From positions 11,782 through 75,781 of the forward strand of contig CAJKDU010000005.1 of assembly GCA_905198745.1 (NCBI GenBank): a DNA stretch of 64,000 bases, written 5' to 3'. Every line of letters begins with the position of its first letter. The first letter of the stretch is position 1. Below the pieces are notes generated by a model. It had not been told where the DNA came from. It was given only the letters and a program-made list of their open reading frames with translations, and made no database searches. The position numbers were made by a program, and so were the translations under genes. The stretch is from an uncultured Prevotella sp. GTDB lineage: Bacteria > Bacteroidota > Bacteroidia > Bacteroidales > Bacteroidaceae. Shown piece by piece: positions 8,968-18,445 of this stretch.

Positions 8968-10125
8968 TTATAAGTCCTCAGTGATGTAACCTTTGGGCAA
9001 TTTCCTGCAGTTGTATTGTGATGCCATAATTTCTCCATAGGCACCGGCGGAACGCAAGGCAATGAGGTCGCCACGGTGACAGGTGTTGAGATCAATGGCC
9101 TTGGCAAATACGTCGCTCGACTCGCAGATGGGACCCACTACGTCATAGGTCTTCAGAGGTTCATCGCTACTGATATTCTCTATCTTGTGGTAAGCATGGT
9201 AGAGGGCAGGCCGGATGAGGTCTGTCATGCCTGCGTCGACAATGGCAAACTGTTTGGCGGTTCCTTGCTTGATGTAGAGCGTCTTGGTGATGAGTGAACC
9301 ACACTGTCCAACGACGGCTCGCCCCAACTCGAAGTGCAGAGTCTGACCCTCGCGCAGCTTGAGGTGCCGGGCATAAGTGTCGAAGTATGCCTTGAAGTCG
9401 GGTATAGGCTCCTTGTTGGGATGCTCGTAGTCTATGCCGAGTCCACCGCCCACGTTGATGTTTTTCACTTTGACGTGGTGCTGTTCCAGTTTGTCTTGGA
9501 GTTCGTTGATGCGGTTGCACAGGGCGCAGAAGTCTCCCATGTCGAGTATTTGGCTGCCTATGTGGAAGTGGAGACCAATGAACTCTACGTTCTGCATATT
9601 CTCGGCCTCCTCTATGACGGCGTCCATATCACCCATGGCAATGCCGAACTTGTTCTCTGCCAGACCTGTGGTGATGTTGGCGTGTGTATGTGCACCGACG
9701 TCAGGATTGATGCGTAATGCCACTCGTGCCACCTTGTTGCGTGCGGCAGCGAGTTCGTTGATAACCTCGAGCTCCGCCTGACTCTCCACATTAAAGCAGA
9801 AGATGTCCTTGTCGAGTCCGAGATTTATCTCCCAGTCGCTCTTGCCCACACCAGCATATACAATGGATGAAGGTTTGAATCCTGCCTTGATGGCAGCCTC
9901 AATCTCACCTCCACTCACGCAGTCGGCGCCAAGTCCTGCCTGACAGATGACGTTGAGCACCTTCGGATTGGCATTGGCTTTTACTGCATAGTGCACGGAG
10001 AAGTTGGCGTACTTGCCGGCTTCCTTGCGTATTTCAGCAAGGGTGGTGCGCAGTATGTCGGTGTCGTAATAGTAGAACGGCGTTTCGATGCCTTTGAATT
10101 TGTCTACGGGAAATTTACCTTTCAT
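8968..10125 (-). CDS. lysA: Diaminopimelate decarboxylase
   Basis: This 385-residue PLP enzyme catalyses the last step of lysine synthesis, meso-diaminopimelate to lysine. It shows the PLP-lysine motif VHYAVKANANPKVL near residue 45, the phosphate-binding NVGGGLGIDY and the C-terminal site VVGPICESSDVF. The family is fold type III and acts as a dimer in the cytoplasm. It follows lysC with a 30-nt gap, so the first and last enzymes of lysine synthesis are encoded together. Confidence 0.95.
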   Translation of the reverse strand: MKGKFPVDKFKGIETPFYYYDTDILRTTLAEIRKEAGKYANFSVHYAVKANANPKVLNVICQAGLGADCVSGGEIEAAIKAGFKPSSIVYAGVGKSDWEINLGLDKDIFCFNVESQAELEVINELAAARNKVARVALRINPDVGAHTHANITTGLAENKFGIAMGDMDAVIEEAENMQNVEFIGLHFHIGSQILDMGDFCALCNRINELQDKLEQHHVKVKNINVGGGLGIDYEHPNKEPIPDFKAYFDTYARHLKLREGQTLHFELGRAVVGQCGSLITKTLYIKQGTAKQFAIVDAGMTDLIRPALYHAYHKIENISSDEPLKTYDVVGPICESSDVFAKAIDLNTCHRGDLIALRSAGAYGEIMASQYNCRKLPKGYITEDL

Positions 10126-10155
10126 GTATGTTTTTATGTGTTGTGTTGTCGTTGT

Positions 10156-11472
10156 TTACTTGAAGAGCACGTCGCTCAAGTTCTGGAGTGCGCGCTTCTT
10201 GTCCTTTTCCTTGATGAGGAAGGAGATGTTGTAGTTGCTGCCACCATAGGAAATCATGCGCACGGGGATGTCTTTCATGGCATCCGTGGCAAGCGTCTCG
10301 AAGCCTACGTTGCTCCAGTCGAGGTCGCCAACAACGCAGATGATACACATGTCGCTGTCAACAGTAACCGTACCGTATTTCTTCAGTTCGTCAACAATCT
10401 CGTTCAGGTGTGAGTCGTTGTCAATGCTCATGGACACACCCACCTCACTGGTACAGATCATGTCGATAGGTGTCTGGTAGCTTTCGAATATTTCGAACAC
10501 GCGGCGCAGGAAACCAGTAGCAAGGAGCATACGGCTACTCTTGATCTTGATGGCTGTGATATTGTCTTTGGCTGCCACGGCTTTAATCTTTCCGCGCACG
10601 ATGACATTGTCGATGATAGTGCCTTCGGCATCTGGGTCGAGAGTGTTCTTCAGGCGCACGGGTATGCCTGCATATTTGGCAGGTTGTACGCAAGTGGGGT
10701 GCAGAATTTTGGCTCCGAAGTAGGCAAGTTCGGCAGCTTCTTCAAAGTTGAGCTGGTGAACGGCCTCGGTATGGTCAACTACGCGCGGGTCATTGTTGTG
10801 CATGCCGTCGATGTCTGTCCATATTTGGATTTCGTCTGCCGGCAGGGCTGCACCGATGAGCGAAGCCGTGTAGTCGCTACCGCCTCGCTGCAGGTTGTCT
10901 ACCTCGCCATAGGCATTGCGGCAGATGAAGCCCTGTGTGATATAGATTTGCTGTCCCTTGTTTTCCGCCATGACAGCGGCGAGTTTCTCGCTGATGTATT
11001 GTGGGTCTGGTTCGGCATTCTTGTCTGTGCGCATAAAGTCGAGTGCATTGAGCAGTGTGGCTTTGATGCCTGTTTCCTTGAGATAGTTCACTACCATGTT
11101 GGTGCTCATGATTTCTCCCTGTGCCACCACGTTTTTTTCTTCAAAACTGGTGAACAGGTCTTTGGAGAATGAGCGCAGGTAGTTGAATTCTTCCTGGAGG
11201 AACTTGCGTGTCTTGTCTTTCCACTCGTCGGTGGAATAGAGGTCCTCCACGTGCTGCATGTATTTCTTTTCCAAAGAGTTGATTACCTCGTTGGCACTCT
11301 CAGGGTTTTTCTTATAGAGGTAGTTGGAAATCTCTACGAGAGAGTTAGTCGTGCCGCTCATGGCAGACAGTACTACGAATGTGGGTTCACCCGACTTGGT
11401 TATCAAAGAGGCTACGTTCTTCATGCGCTCTGGAGAGCCAACGGAAGTGCCTCCGAATTTCATTACTTTCAT
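10156..11472 (-). CDS. lysC: Aspartate kinase
   Basis: This 438-residue monofunctional aspartokinase phosphorylates aspartate at the head of the lysine, threonine and methionine pathways. The N-terminus MKVMKFGGTSVGSPERM is the classic kinase motif, and the middle contains QRGGSDYTASLIGAAL. The C-terminal 130 residues fit paired ACT domains that usually bind the inhibitory amino acid. The start at 11472 was chosen because this motif begins there. An in-frame extension to 11535 would run into ftsE. It is not fused to homoserine dehydrogenase. Confidence 0.95.
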   Translation of the reverse strand: MKVMKFGGTSVGSPERMKNVASLITKSGEPTFVVLSAMSGTTNSLVEISNYLYKKNPESANEVINSLEKKYMQHVEDLYSTDEWKDKTRKFLQEEFNYLRSFSKDLFTSFEEKNVVAQGEIMSTNMVVNYLKETGIKATLLNALDFMRTDKNAEPDPQYISEKLAAVMAENKGQQIYITQGFICRNAYGEVDNLQRGGSDYTASLIGAALPADEIQIWTDIDGMHNNDPRVVDHTEAVHQLNFEEAAELAYFGAKILHPTCVQPAKYAGIPVRLKNTLDPDAEGTIIDNVIVRGKIKAVAAKDNITAIKIKSSRMLLATGFLRRVFEIFESYQTPIDMICTSEVGVSMSIDNDSHLNEIVDELKKYGTVTVDSDMCIICVVGDLDWSNVGFETLATDAMKDIPVRMISYGGSNYNISFLIKEKDKKRALQNLSDVLFK

Positions 11473-11518
11473 ATTCTTTGGATTTTTATGGTTCTTGAAT
11501 GTTAGGCGGTATGGAGTT

Positions 11519-12220
11519 TCAGTCTTCCTCCACAATCTTCACCTTGTTGAATTCTGACGTCACGTCGCTGATGTGATGGTCCTCGCAGCGGTATACGATG
11601 CCTGGAAACTTGTCCAGCATCGGTATGTTGTGGGTGGTCATGATGACTGAAGAACCGCTGAGGCTTATCTGTTTGAGTAGGTTGACAATGTTGCCTGCTG
11701 TTTCAGGGTCGAGGTTGCCTGTAGGCTCGTCGGCAATGATAATGCGTGGCTTGTTGAGTATGGCACGAGCTATGGCGATGCGCTGCTGTTCTCCGCCGGA
11801 GAGTTCGTGAGGCATGCTTTCCTTGCGTTCTTGCAGTCCTACTTCGGTTAGCACTTCGTCAATGCGCTCATCAATCTTTTTCTTGTCTTTCCACCCCGTG
11901 GCCTTGAGCACGAACAGCAGGTTCTTGTAGACGCTCCTGTCATGGAGTAATTGGAAGTCCTGAAAGATAATGCCCATTTCCTTGCGCAGCCCAGGTATGT
12001 CTTTGCGCTTGATGTTGGCCAAGTCGCGTCCGAGTACTTCTGCCTTTTCTGCCTGCTCGATGTCGAGTTCGCAGTAGAGGGTTTTGAGCAGAGAACTTTT
12101 TCCCGAGCCTACTTTTCCGATAATATAGATAAACTCGCCTTCTTCTGCGTGGAAATTCACGTCTTGAAGTATTACCACGTCATCGTGACATATTTTTACG
12201 CCTTGATAGTCAATCAGCAT
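11519..12220 (-). CDS. ftsE: FtsE, cell-division ABC ATPase
   Basis: This 233-residue ABC ATPase has Walker [10 protein letters not shown] (35-43), the Q-loop in IIFQDFQLL, the signature LSGGEQQR and Walker [15 protein letters not shown]. This subtype resembles FtsE, which with FtsX couples ATP hydrolysis to cell-wall hydrolase activation at the septum. No ftsX is next to it, so the assignment to FtsE rather than a LolD-type ATPase is by overall similarity. It lies between hisIE and lysC, with no functional link apparent. Confidence 0.85.
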   Translation of the reverse strand: MLIDYQGVKICHDDVVILQDVNFHAEEGEFIYIIGKVGSGKSSLLKTLYCELDIEQAEKAEVLGRDLANIKRKDIPGLRKEMGIIFQDFQLLHDRSVYKNLLFVLKATGWKDKKKIDERIDEVLTEVGLQERKESMPHELSGGEQQRIAIARAILNKPRIIIADEPTGNLDPETAGNIVNLLKQISLSGSSVIMTTHNIPMLDKFPGIVYRCEDHHISDVTSEFNKVKIVEED

Positions 12221-12248
12221 ATTGTGGTTTCTTGTTTATGGTGTGGTT

Positions 12249-12866
12249 TTAATGTTTCTTCCAGTTGGGATCGTGGCGTGTGCGCAGTTCGGCTGCCAAG
12301 TCTTCAATGCGAAGTCCCTTGCTGGTGAGCAGCACGATGAGGTGATAGAGCATGTCGGCTCCTTCATAGATAAGACGTTCATCCGTGCCGTGTACTGCCT
12401 CGATAACAGCCTCGAGAGCTTCTTCACCCACTTTTTGTGCCATGCGGTTAAGGCCGTCATTGAAGAGCGATGTTGTGTAGGACCCCTCAGGCATTTCTTT
12501 GTGACGCTTTTCTATAAAGTCTTGAAGAAAAGAAAGGAAAAGCAGTGGGTTCGCGTCATTGCTTTCGCCCCAGCAAGTATCGGTGCCCTTGTGGCATGTG
12601 GGACCTGTTGGATTAACCTTTATGAGCAGTGTATCGTTGTCGCAATCGTTTTGGATGCTTACCAGATTGAGGAAGTTTCCAGAGGTCTCGCCCTTGGTCC
12701 ATAACGTTTTGCGTGTGCGGCTATAGAAAGTTACCTTTTGGGTTCCTATTGTCTTTTCGTAAGCTTCTTTGTTCATGAATCCCAGCATGAGCACATTCTT
12801 GGTCGTGGCATCCTGAATGATAGCAGGAACAAGTCCGTTCATCTTGTCGAAATCTATTTCCATCAT
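12249..12866 (-). CDS. hisIE: HisIE, bifunctional phosphoribosyl-AMP cyclohydrolase and phosphoribosyl-ATP pyrophosphatase
   Basis: This 205-residue two-domain enzyme carries out steps 2 and 3 of histidine synthesis. The HisI half has the conserved TKGETSGNFLNL and DCDNDTLLIKV, with metal-site cysteines in GPTCHKGTDTCW. The HisE half contains MAQKVGEEALEAVIEA. The gene sits 60 nt after the HisA-HisF fusion gene. Either of the two first methionines may be the start. Confidence 0.95.
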   Translation of the reverse strand: MMEIDFDKMNGLVPAIIQDATTKNVLMLGFMNKEAYEKTIGTQKVTFYSRTRKTLWTKGETSGNFLNLVSIQNDCDNDTLLIKVNPTGPTCHKGTDTCWGESNDANPLLFLSFLQDFIEKRHKEMPEGSYTTSLFNDGLNRMAQKVGEEALEAVIEAVHGTDERLIYEGADMLYHLIVLLTSKGLRIEDLAAELRTRHDPNWKKH

Positions 12867-12926
12867 ATCTTAATATAGTTTGTGGTTTTCTTTTGATTAC
12901 CTTATAGTATCTATTGTTTATGTCTG

Positions 12927-14423
12927 TTATATTCTCACATTTACTCCTTCTGCCTTTAGATACTGCTTGAGATCGGGTATCTTGATTTCACCGAAGTGGA
13001 ACACACTTGCTGCCAATGCTGCGTCAGCCTTTCCTATAAGGAATGCGTCTTTGAAGTGTTCCATATTGCCAGCTCCTCCACTTGCAATGATGGGGATGGA
13101 AAGCGATTCGCTGAGTTGTGCGAGGGCTTCAAGGGCAAAACCTTGTTTTACGCCGTCGTGGTTCATGCTGGTGAAGAGTATTTCGCCAGCCCCACGGTCT
13201 TCCACTTCATGTGCCCATTCAAAAAGGTCTTTACCCGTGGGCACTCTGCCACCATTGAGGTAGCACTGCCATTGTCCGTTTTCTTCCTGACGGGCGTCAA
13301 TGGCGCATACGCATACTTGAGATCCGAAACGCTTTGAAACTTGGTTGATGAGTTCTGGATGCTTGACAGCAGCCGAGTTGATGCTCACCTTGTCTGCTCC
13401 TGCATACAGCAGGCGCTCCACGTCTGCCAGTTCGTGTATGCCGCCTCCAACTGTGAAGGGTATGTTGATTTCCTGTGCCACGCGTGTCACCATGTCGGTG
13501 AATGTCTTCCTTCCCTCAAAACTGGCGGTGATGTCGAGGAACACCAGTTCGTCGGCACCAGCGTCACTATAAGCCTTGCCCAATTCCACGGGGTCACCAG
13601 CCTTGCGAAGGTTCACGAAGTTAGTACCCTTCACCGTTTGTCCGTCTTTCACGTCGAGACAGGGGATGATCCGCTTGGCCAATCCGCTTGGCGCTTGCTT
13701 CAACAGTCGGTCTGCTTGTATGCGACCTTCATAGAAAGCCTTTCCGAACACCACTGCAGGTATGCCTTTGGCATCGAGGTCAATTATGTCTTCGTTGCTC
13801 GATACGCCTCCACTAGCTATGAGGTGCAACTGTGGATAGTGCCTCATAATATCCATATATAATGAGGTGGCGGGACCTTGCAGGGTTCCGTCCTTTGAAA
13901 TCTCTGTGCACAACACGTTGCGCACGCCATGGTCTATATAGCGTTTGAGGAATGGAAGCAGATCTTCTGAAGAGTCTTCCTTCCATCCGTTGATAGATAC
14001 CTTGCCGTTTCTCACGTCGGCTCCGAGAATGATGCGGTCTGCCCCAAACTTGTCTATCCAAGAGCAGAACAAGTCGGGGTGGGTGACAGCCACAGAACCT
14101 ACTGTGACGAATGATGCGCCACACTCGAAAGCAGTCTTGATGTCTGCTTCTGTCTTGATGCCGCCGCCGAAGTCAACTTTGAGGTGCGTGGCGGAAGTAA
14201 TGGATTTCAGCACGTCAGCGTTGACAATGTGTTTCGACTTGGCTCCATCAAGGTCTACCACGTGCAGGCGCTTGAATCCCATGCGTTCAAATTGTCGTGC
14301 AACTTCTGCCGGATCGTCGTTATAGACTTTCTTCTGTCCATAGTCACCTTTAGTGAGACGCACACATTTTCCGTCGATAATGTCGATGGCTGGTATTAGT
14401 TCTATGTTCAACTGGCTGTTCAT
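12927..14423 (-). CDS. hisAF: HisA-HisF fusion: two consecutive histidine-pathway barrels in one protein
   Basis: This continuous 498-residue frame joins two complete (beta-alpha)8 barrels. Residues 1 to about 236 are HisA (ProFAR isomerase), with catalytic aspartates at D14 (IPAIDIIDG) and D136 (ILGADVRNG). Residues 248-498 are HisF (the cyclase half of IGP synthase), with D257 (IPCLDVKDG) and D376 (CAIDARQ). Both sites look intact. The offset of 246 matches the usual HisF numbering of D11 and D130. The linker [11 protein letters not shown] replaces the usual HisA stop and HisF start. A direct repeat ATCCGCTTGGC at 13669-13679 and 13682-13692 lies exactly at the joint. HisH, the glutaminase partner of HisF, is encoded directly upstream with a 4-nt overlap. 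Confidence 0.93.
   Translation of the reverse strand: MNSQLNIELIPAIDIIDGKCVRLTKGDYGQKKVYNDDPAEVARQFERMGFKRLHVVDLDGAKSKHIVNADVLKSITSATHLKVDFGGGIKTEADIKTAFECGASFVTVGSVAVTHPDLFCSWIDKFGADRIILGADVRNGKVSINGWKEDSSEDLLPFLKRYIDHGVRNVLCTEISKDGTLQGPATSLYMDIMRHYPQLHLIASGGVSSNEDIIDLDAKGIPAVVFGKAFYEGRIQADRLLKQAPSGLAKRIIPCLDVKDGQTVKGTNFVNLRKAGDPVELGKAYSDAGADELVFLDITASFEGRKTFTDMVTRVAQEINIPFTVGGGIHELADVERLLYAGADKVSINSAAVKHPELINQVSKRFGSQVCVCAIDARQEENGQWQCYLNGGRVPTGKDLFEWAHEVEDRGAGEILFTSMNHDGVKQGFALEALAQLSESLSIPIIASGGAGNMEHFKDAFLIGKADAALAASVFHFGEIKIPDLKQYLKAEGVNVRI
13669..13694. repeat. 13-bp near-tandem duplication at the HisA-HisF joint
   Basis: The 11-mer ATCCGCTTGGC occurs twice, 13 bp apart, at 13669-13679 and 13682-13692. 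On the coding strand this duplicates part of the codons for the HisF start (LAKRI). Because 13 is not a multiple of 3, such a duplication would change reading frame and could have joined two formerly separate genes. The mechanism is inference. Confidence 0.7.
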
Positions 14424-15016
14424 TTCACTTCAAATAGAAAGTTCTTGATGATTTGTTCTCCTACGCTTCCGCTCTTCTCCGGGTGAAATTGTGTGGCATA
14501 GAAGTTGTCCTTGTGCATGGCCGCACTGTAGGGCAGTGTGTAGTCTGCCGTGGCTATTGTCCACTCGCAATGGGGTACATAGTAGCTGTGTACGAAATAA
14601 ACGAAGTCGCCTTCATGCAGATGGCTGAAGAGAGGAGTCTTGAGGTCATGTATGGTATTCCACCCCATGGCAGGCACCTTATCTTCGTGGCGTGTGGGCG
14701 AGAACCGCTTAACGTCGATGGGGAATATATTCATGCAGTCGGCATCACCCTCTTCCGAGTGGCGGCACATGAGCTGTTGACCCACACAGATACCCAATAC
14801 TGGTTGTATGAGGTGAGTGATAACTTTGTCGAGACCACTCTCTCGTAGACAGTCCATGCAAACCTTGGCCTCGCCTTGTCCGGGGAGCAGCACCTTGTCT
14901 GCCCGCTGTAGTTCTTCAGCATTGTCCGTCAGGTTTGGTTCAATGCCCAGTCTGCGCAGGGCATTGACTACGGAATATATGTTTCCTGCGTTGTATTTGA
15001 CGATGGCTACTTCCAT
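14420..15016 (-). CDS. hisH: HisH, glutaminase subunit of imidazole glycerol phosphate synthase
   Basis: This 198-residue class I glutamine amidotransferase supplies ammonia to HisF. The catalytic triad is visible as C77 in [10 protein letters not shown]178 and E180 in TQFHPEKSG. The N-terminal [16 protein letters not shown] and [11 protein letters not shown] are typical of HisH. It is the first gene of the hisH-hisAF-hisIE block and overlaps the fusion gene by 4 nt. A -7 promoter box lies 30-37 nt upstream of its start. Confidence 0.95.
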   Translation of the reverse strand: MEVAIVKYNAGNIYSVVNALRRLGIEPNLTDNAEELQRADKVLLPGQGEAKVCMDCLRESGLDKVITHLIQPVLGICVGQQLMCRHSEEGDADCMNIFPIDVKRFSPTRHEDKVPAMGWNTIHDLKTPLFSHLHEGDFVYFVHSYYVPHCEWTIATADYTLPYSAAMHKDNFYATQFHPEKSGSVGEQIIKNFLFEVK

Positions 15017-15045
15017 AATGGCTTTCTTTTTAGCAATTTATTGCG

Positions 15046-15053
15046 CAAAGGTA
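15046..15053 (-). promoter_or_regulatory. -7 promoter box for the hisH block
   Basis: On the minus strand this reads TACCTTTG, a perfect Bacteroidota TAnnTTTG box, ending 30 nt before the hisH start. No good -33 TTTG is found at the normal distance, so the box alone supports it. Confidence 0.55.
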
Positions 15054-15090
15054 GTAATATTCTTTCAAATAGCGAGCAATAATCACCTTT

Positions 15091-16749
15091 TTATTTGAAT
15101 TTGTCTATAAAACTTTGTGCTTGTGCATTGCCGAGTTCTTTGGCTTTTTCCAGACTTTGCTTGCCCTCTTTCTTTTGTCCTGTCTGTATCTGTGCCAAGC
15201 CAAGTATGAGATAGGCATCAGGGTTGTTGGCATCGATGCTCAGACAATGGGTAGCTGTGGCTATGGCTTCATAGTACTGTGCCACACGGAGTTGCACGTT
15301 GGCTTTCTCTGCGTAGAAGAGTGGTTCCTGAGGAGCGAGTCTAAGGGCGAGATTGATGTCATCGAGAGCCTGCTGGTAAAGACGGCACTTCATGGCGCAT
15401 TGTTCGCGAGTGTAGAAGAATTGGGCATTGACTCGTCCCAATCGAAGTGTGTCGTATTTGTTGTAGTCTTGAAGTGCTTTGCGGTACATGCCCATCTTGT
15501 CAAGTTGTGTGGCGCGGGCAATGTAATATATAGCATCACCTTGTGAGGCAGGCGTCTTGCAGATGGCTACTGCACTGTCAAGCATTTGGAGAATTTCTTT
15601 GTCGTCAGCCTTGAGTTGCATCTTGCATTGTGCTGCTTCGTAGAAGAGTTCGGGGTTGCGCAAGGCTGTGGAGGTCAGTCCGAGGAACATATCGCATGCC
15701 TCTTTGTACTCTCCTTTGGTGTAGCGTATTTGAGCTTCCAGATGTTTATAGAGTGGCTGTGGGTTGATGCGGTAGGCGTTCTGTGTCTCGGCTATGGCTT
15801 TGTCGAGCGACCAGTCGGCATAATCCTTATCGCTGGTCTTGTAGAGTTCATGGTTGTAAATGAGTTTGGCGTAACTGAAGTGTGCGCCGTCTTTGTTTGT
15901 TGATTTGTCGACAGCCGTTTCCATATCCTTGGCTGCTTCTGCACAATGGTTGTATCTCTGTTCTACCTGAGCGCGTGTAATGTAGCCGTCGGGATTGAGT
16001 GGAAATTTCTTGATGAATTCGTTGATGGTAGCCATGTAGCGTGCCGAGTCGTTTTGGGCGGCAAGCATCAGTGCCACTGTAGCGTCCTTTTCGTTGTCGG
16101 GCAAGGCTATGCGGATTGATGTCTGGTGGAGCACGGGGTCGGTGGCGGTGAGACCGCTCACCTGCATATCTGCAGCGAAGCGGGCTGCCGTGGCGTGACA
16201 TTCGTCACCCGACCTCTGCAGCAGTCCGAGCAAGTTGCCTGCAGCGTCCACAAGAGGACAACCCAAGTCGGTGTCTTCAATCTGGGAAGAGAGAATATAG
16301 TAGGGGTATTTGTCCATAAAGGTTTCAACCTTCTGTATTTTCATTTGCTTGCCGGCGGCTTTGCCTACTGTGTAGTTAACCTTCCATGTCTGGCTTGTTG
16401 TCGTGGCAGGCTTTTGTGCAAAGGCGGCCCCTACGGTTTTACCGTCTACACAGAACTTTGCCATGTCATAAAGTTCATTGGCTCCTACAATACAACTCAC
16501 GTCATAACGCTTCCCCTTGTTGTCGATGACCACAGCATGGTCTGCGCCAACGAATGGCTTCCACGGGCTGATGGCAGTGCCGTCTGCTGAGATGAACGCT
16601 CCGTGAGAAGAGGCGAGAATACTACCGTCTTTTTTGAAAGTGGTCAGTGTAAATACGCTTTTGGCTGCCTGACTCACAGCTATTGGCTGTGCCATTGCGC
16701 TTGTCAGGGCGATGAGGATGAGGGTTATGAGTGATGTTAATCGTTTCAT
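15091..16749 (-). CDS. Exported TPR protein with a degenerate trypsin-like protease domain
   Basis: This 552-residue protein has a signal peptide (MKRLTSLITLILIALTSAMA). Residues 25-180 follow the layout of an HtrA-like serine protease. The position of the catalytic histidine (normally TNAHVV) reads ISPWKPFVGA at 60-69, and the nucleophile segment (normally GNSGGPLV) reads DLGCPLVD at 161-168, so both key residues appear lost. The remaining roughly 370 residues are tetratricopeptide-like helices, clearest at LEAQIRYTKGEYKEAC and near the C-terminus. It is probably a non-catalytic periplasmic binding or scaffolding protein. It follows recN by 33 nt. Confidence 0.75.
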   Translation of the reverse strand: MKRLTSLITLILIALTSAMAQPIAVSQAAKSVFTLTTFKKDGSILASSHGAFISADGTAISPWKPFVGADHAVVIDNKGKRYDVSCIVGANELYDMAKFCVDGKTVGAAFAQKPATTTSQTWKVNYTVGKAAGKQMKIQKVETFMDKYPYYILSSQIEDTDLGCPLVDAAGNLLGLLQRSGDECHATAARFAADMQVSGLTATDPVLHQTSIRIALPDNEKDATVALMLAAQNDSARYMATINEFIKKFPLNPDGYITRAQVEQRYNHCAEAAKDMETAVDKSTNKDGAHFSYAKLIYNHELYKTSDKDYADWSLDKAIAETQNAYRINPQPLYKHLEAQIRYTKGEYKEACDMFLGLTSTALRNPELFYEAAQCKMQLKADDKEILQMLDSAVAICKTPASQGDAIYYIARATQLDKMGMYRKALQDYNKYDTLRLGRVNAQFFYTREQCAMKCRLYQQALDDINLALRLAPQEPLFYAEKANVQLRVAQYYEAIATATHCLSIDANNPDAYLILGLAQIQTGQKKEGKQSLEKAKELGNAQAQSFIDKFK

Positions 16750-16782
16750 GTGTTGTCGGTTTTTGTTTCGAATATAGTATTG

Positions 16783-18444
16783 TTACTTGTTGAGCAGTGC
16801 CTTGGCATTATTGATGGCAGCTTCTGTCACGTCGGAGCCGCTGAGCATTTGTGCTATCTCCACTACGCGCTCATCAGGTGTTAGGGCGTTCATGCGGCTG
16901 ATGGTGCCTTGTGCCGATTCCTCCTTGTATACCTTGTAATGGTGCTTGCCCAAAGCTGCAATCTGTGGTAAGTGGGTAATGCTGATTACTTGTCGTCCGT
17001 GATCGCCCATCTCTTGCATGATGTGTGCCATCTTTTCGGCTATCTTGCCGCTCACGCCAGTGTCTATCTCATCGAAGATGATGGTGGGGAGTTTCACGGC
17101 TCCGCTTATCATGGCTTTGAGTGATAGCATGACACGTGCAATTTCTCCGCCAGATGCCACTTGCGACACAGGTTGCATGGCTGTGCTGGTGTTGGCGCTG
17201 AAAAGAAACGACACCTTGTCGGCACCACTGGTACCGATGGGTTTCTCTTCCATTCTTACGCTGAAACGCACGTTGGGTATGCCGAGTGGTACCAGTCGTC
17301 GCTGCATCTCTTCCTCCACACGCTTGGCTGCCTTCTTGCGGGCTGCCGTCAGTTTGGCTGCTTTCTCCCTACATTCCTCGAGTCGCTTTTCTGCTTGGGC
17401 TTCCATGGCGTGGAGTTCCTCGTCGCTGTTGTCTATGTGCGATAGCTTTTTTTCTATGCCGTCTTTGATGGCGATGAGTTCTGCTATTGTAGTGACGTGA
17501 AACTTCTGCTCGAGTGAGTAGAGGGTATCGAGTCGCTGGTTGATGGTTTCGAGCTCGGCAGGATCGAAGTCCACATCTTCCGACTTGGCGCTTATTTCGC
17601 CGGCAATGTCTTTGAGTTCTATGTAGCAACTGTCTGTGCGTTCAGCCAGCTCCGTCACGTCGGGATATACTTCCTTGATGTTGTTCATACTGTTTGAGGC
17701 GGTCTTCAGCAGGTCGAGTATGCCGTTGCTGTCGGCTCCGTTGAGGGCACTGTCGGCCTGGAAGAGGGCTGTCTTGATGTCCTCAGAGTGGCTCATGGTT
17801 TCGCTGTCCTGCTCGAGTTGTTCTTGTTCACCGTCACGGAGTTGTGCCTTGTCGAGTTCTTGATATTGGAAACGCATGAAGTCTTCATCCTCACGGGTCT
17901 TGGCTATTTCCGATTTCAATTGCTCCAATCTTTGGTTGGCTTCCTTATACTTGGCGTAGGCTTCGGCATAAGTAGTCACGAGAGTCTTGTCACCGGCTAT
18001 GATATCCACCACGTTGAGTTGGAAGTCCTCCTTGTTGAGCAACAGGTTCTGGTGCTGGCTGTGCACGTCTACGAGTTGCTCTCCCAGTTCGCGCATGGCG
18101 GTAAGCGGTACTGGAGTGTCGTTGATGAAGGCCCGGCTTTTGCCAGTGGCGCTCACCTCACGCCGTATGATGCAGTCTTCTGCATCGAAGTCTATGTCGT
18201 TGTCTGTGAAGAACTTTTCCATACCGTATTTCGACAAGTCGAAGTGGGCCTCTATCACACAGCGTTTGCTTCCGCTTTTGATCGCCTTGGTGTCTGCGCG
18301 TTGTCCGAGCAACAACCCGATGGCTCCGAGAATGATACTTTTTCCCGCTCCGGTTTCTCCGGTGATGACCGAGAAGCCAGGGTGGAAGTCGATGTCAAGT
18401 GTATCGATGAGTGTGAAGTCCTTGATGTATAAGTGCTTTAACAT
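16783..18444 (-). CDS. recN: RecN, DNA repair ATPase
   Basis: This 553-residue SMC-like protein acts in double-strand break repair. Walker A is near the N-terminus in VITGETGAGKSIILGAIG, with long coiled-coil segments in the middle. The C-terminal head has the signature VASGGEIARVMLSLK and Walker B PTIIFDEIDTGVSG. The start MLKHLYIKDFTLID at 18444 matches the family. An extension to 18486 would overlap the upstream gene. The gap to that gene is 1 nt, consistent with one transcript. Confidence 0.95.
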   Translation of the reverse strand: MLKHLYIKDFTLIDTLDIDFHPGFSVITGETGAGKSIILGAIGLLLGQRADTKAIKSGSKRCVIEAHFDLSKYGMEKFFTDNDIDFDAEDCIIRREVSATGKSRAFINDTPVPLTAMRELGEQLVDVHSQHQNLLLNKEDFQLNVVDIIAGDKTLVTTYAEAYAKYKEANQRLEQLKSEIAKTREDEDFMRFQYQELDKAQLRDGEQEQLEQDSETMSHSEDIKTALFQADSALNGADSNGILDLLKTASNSMNNIKEVYPDVTELAERTDSCYIELKDIAGEISAKSEDVDFDPAELETINQRLDTLYSLEQKFHVTTIAELIAIKDGIEKKLSHIDNSDEELHAMEAQAEKRLEECREKAAKLTAARKKAAKRVEEEMQRRLVPLGIPNVRFSVRMEEKPIGTSGADKVSFLFSANTSTAMQPVSQVASGGEIARVMLSLKAMISGAVKLPTIIFDEIDTGVSGKIAEKMAHIMQEMGDHGRQVISITHLPQIAALGKHHYKVYKEESAQGTISRMNALTPDERVVEIAQMLSGSDVTEAAINNAKALLNK

Positions 18445-18445
18445 G

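Noticed and set aside
11472..11535. N-terminal extension of aspartate kinase
   Set aside because: The kinase family starts at MKVMKFGGTSV. The extension would overlap ftsE and shows no conservation.
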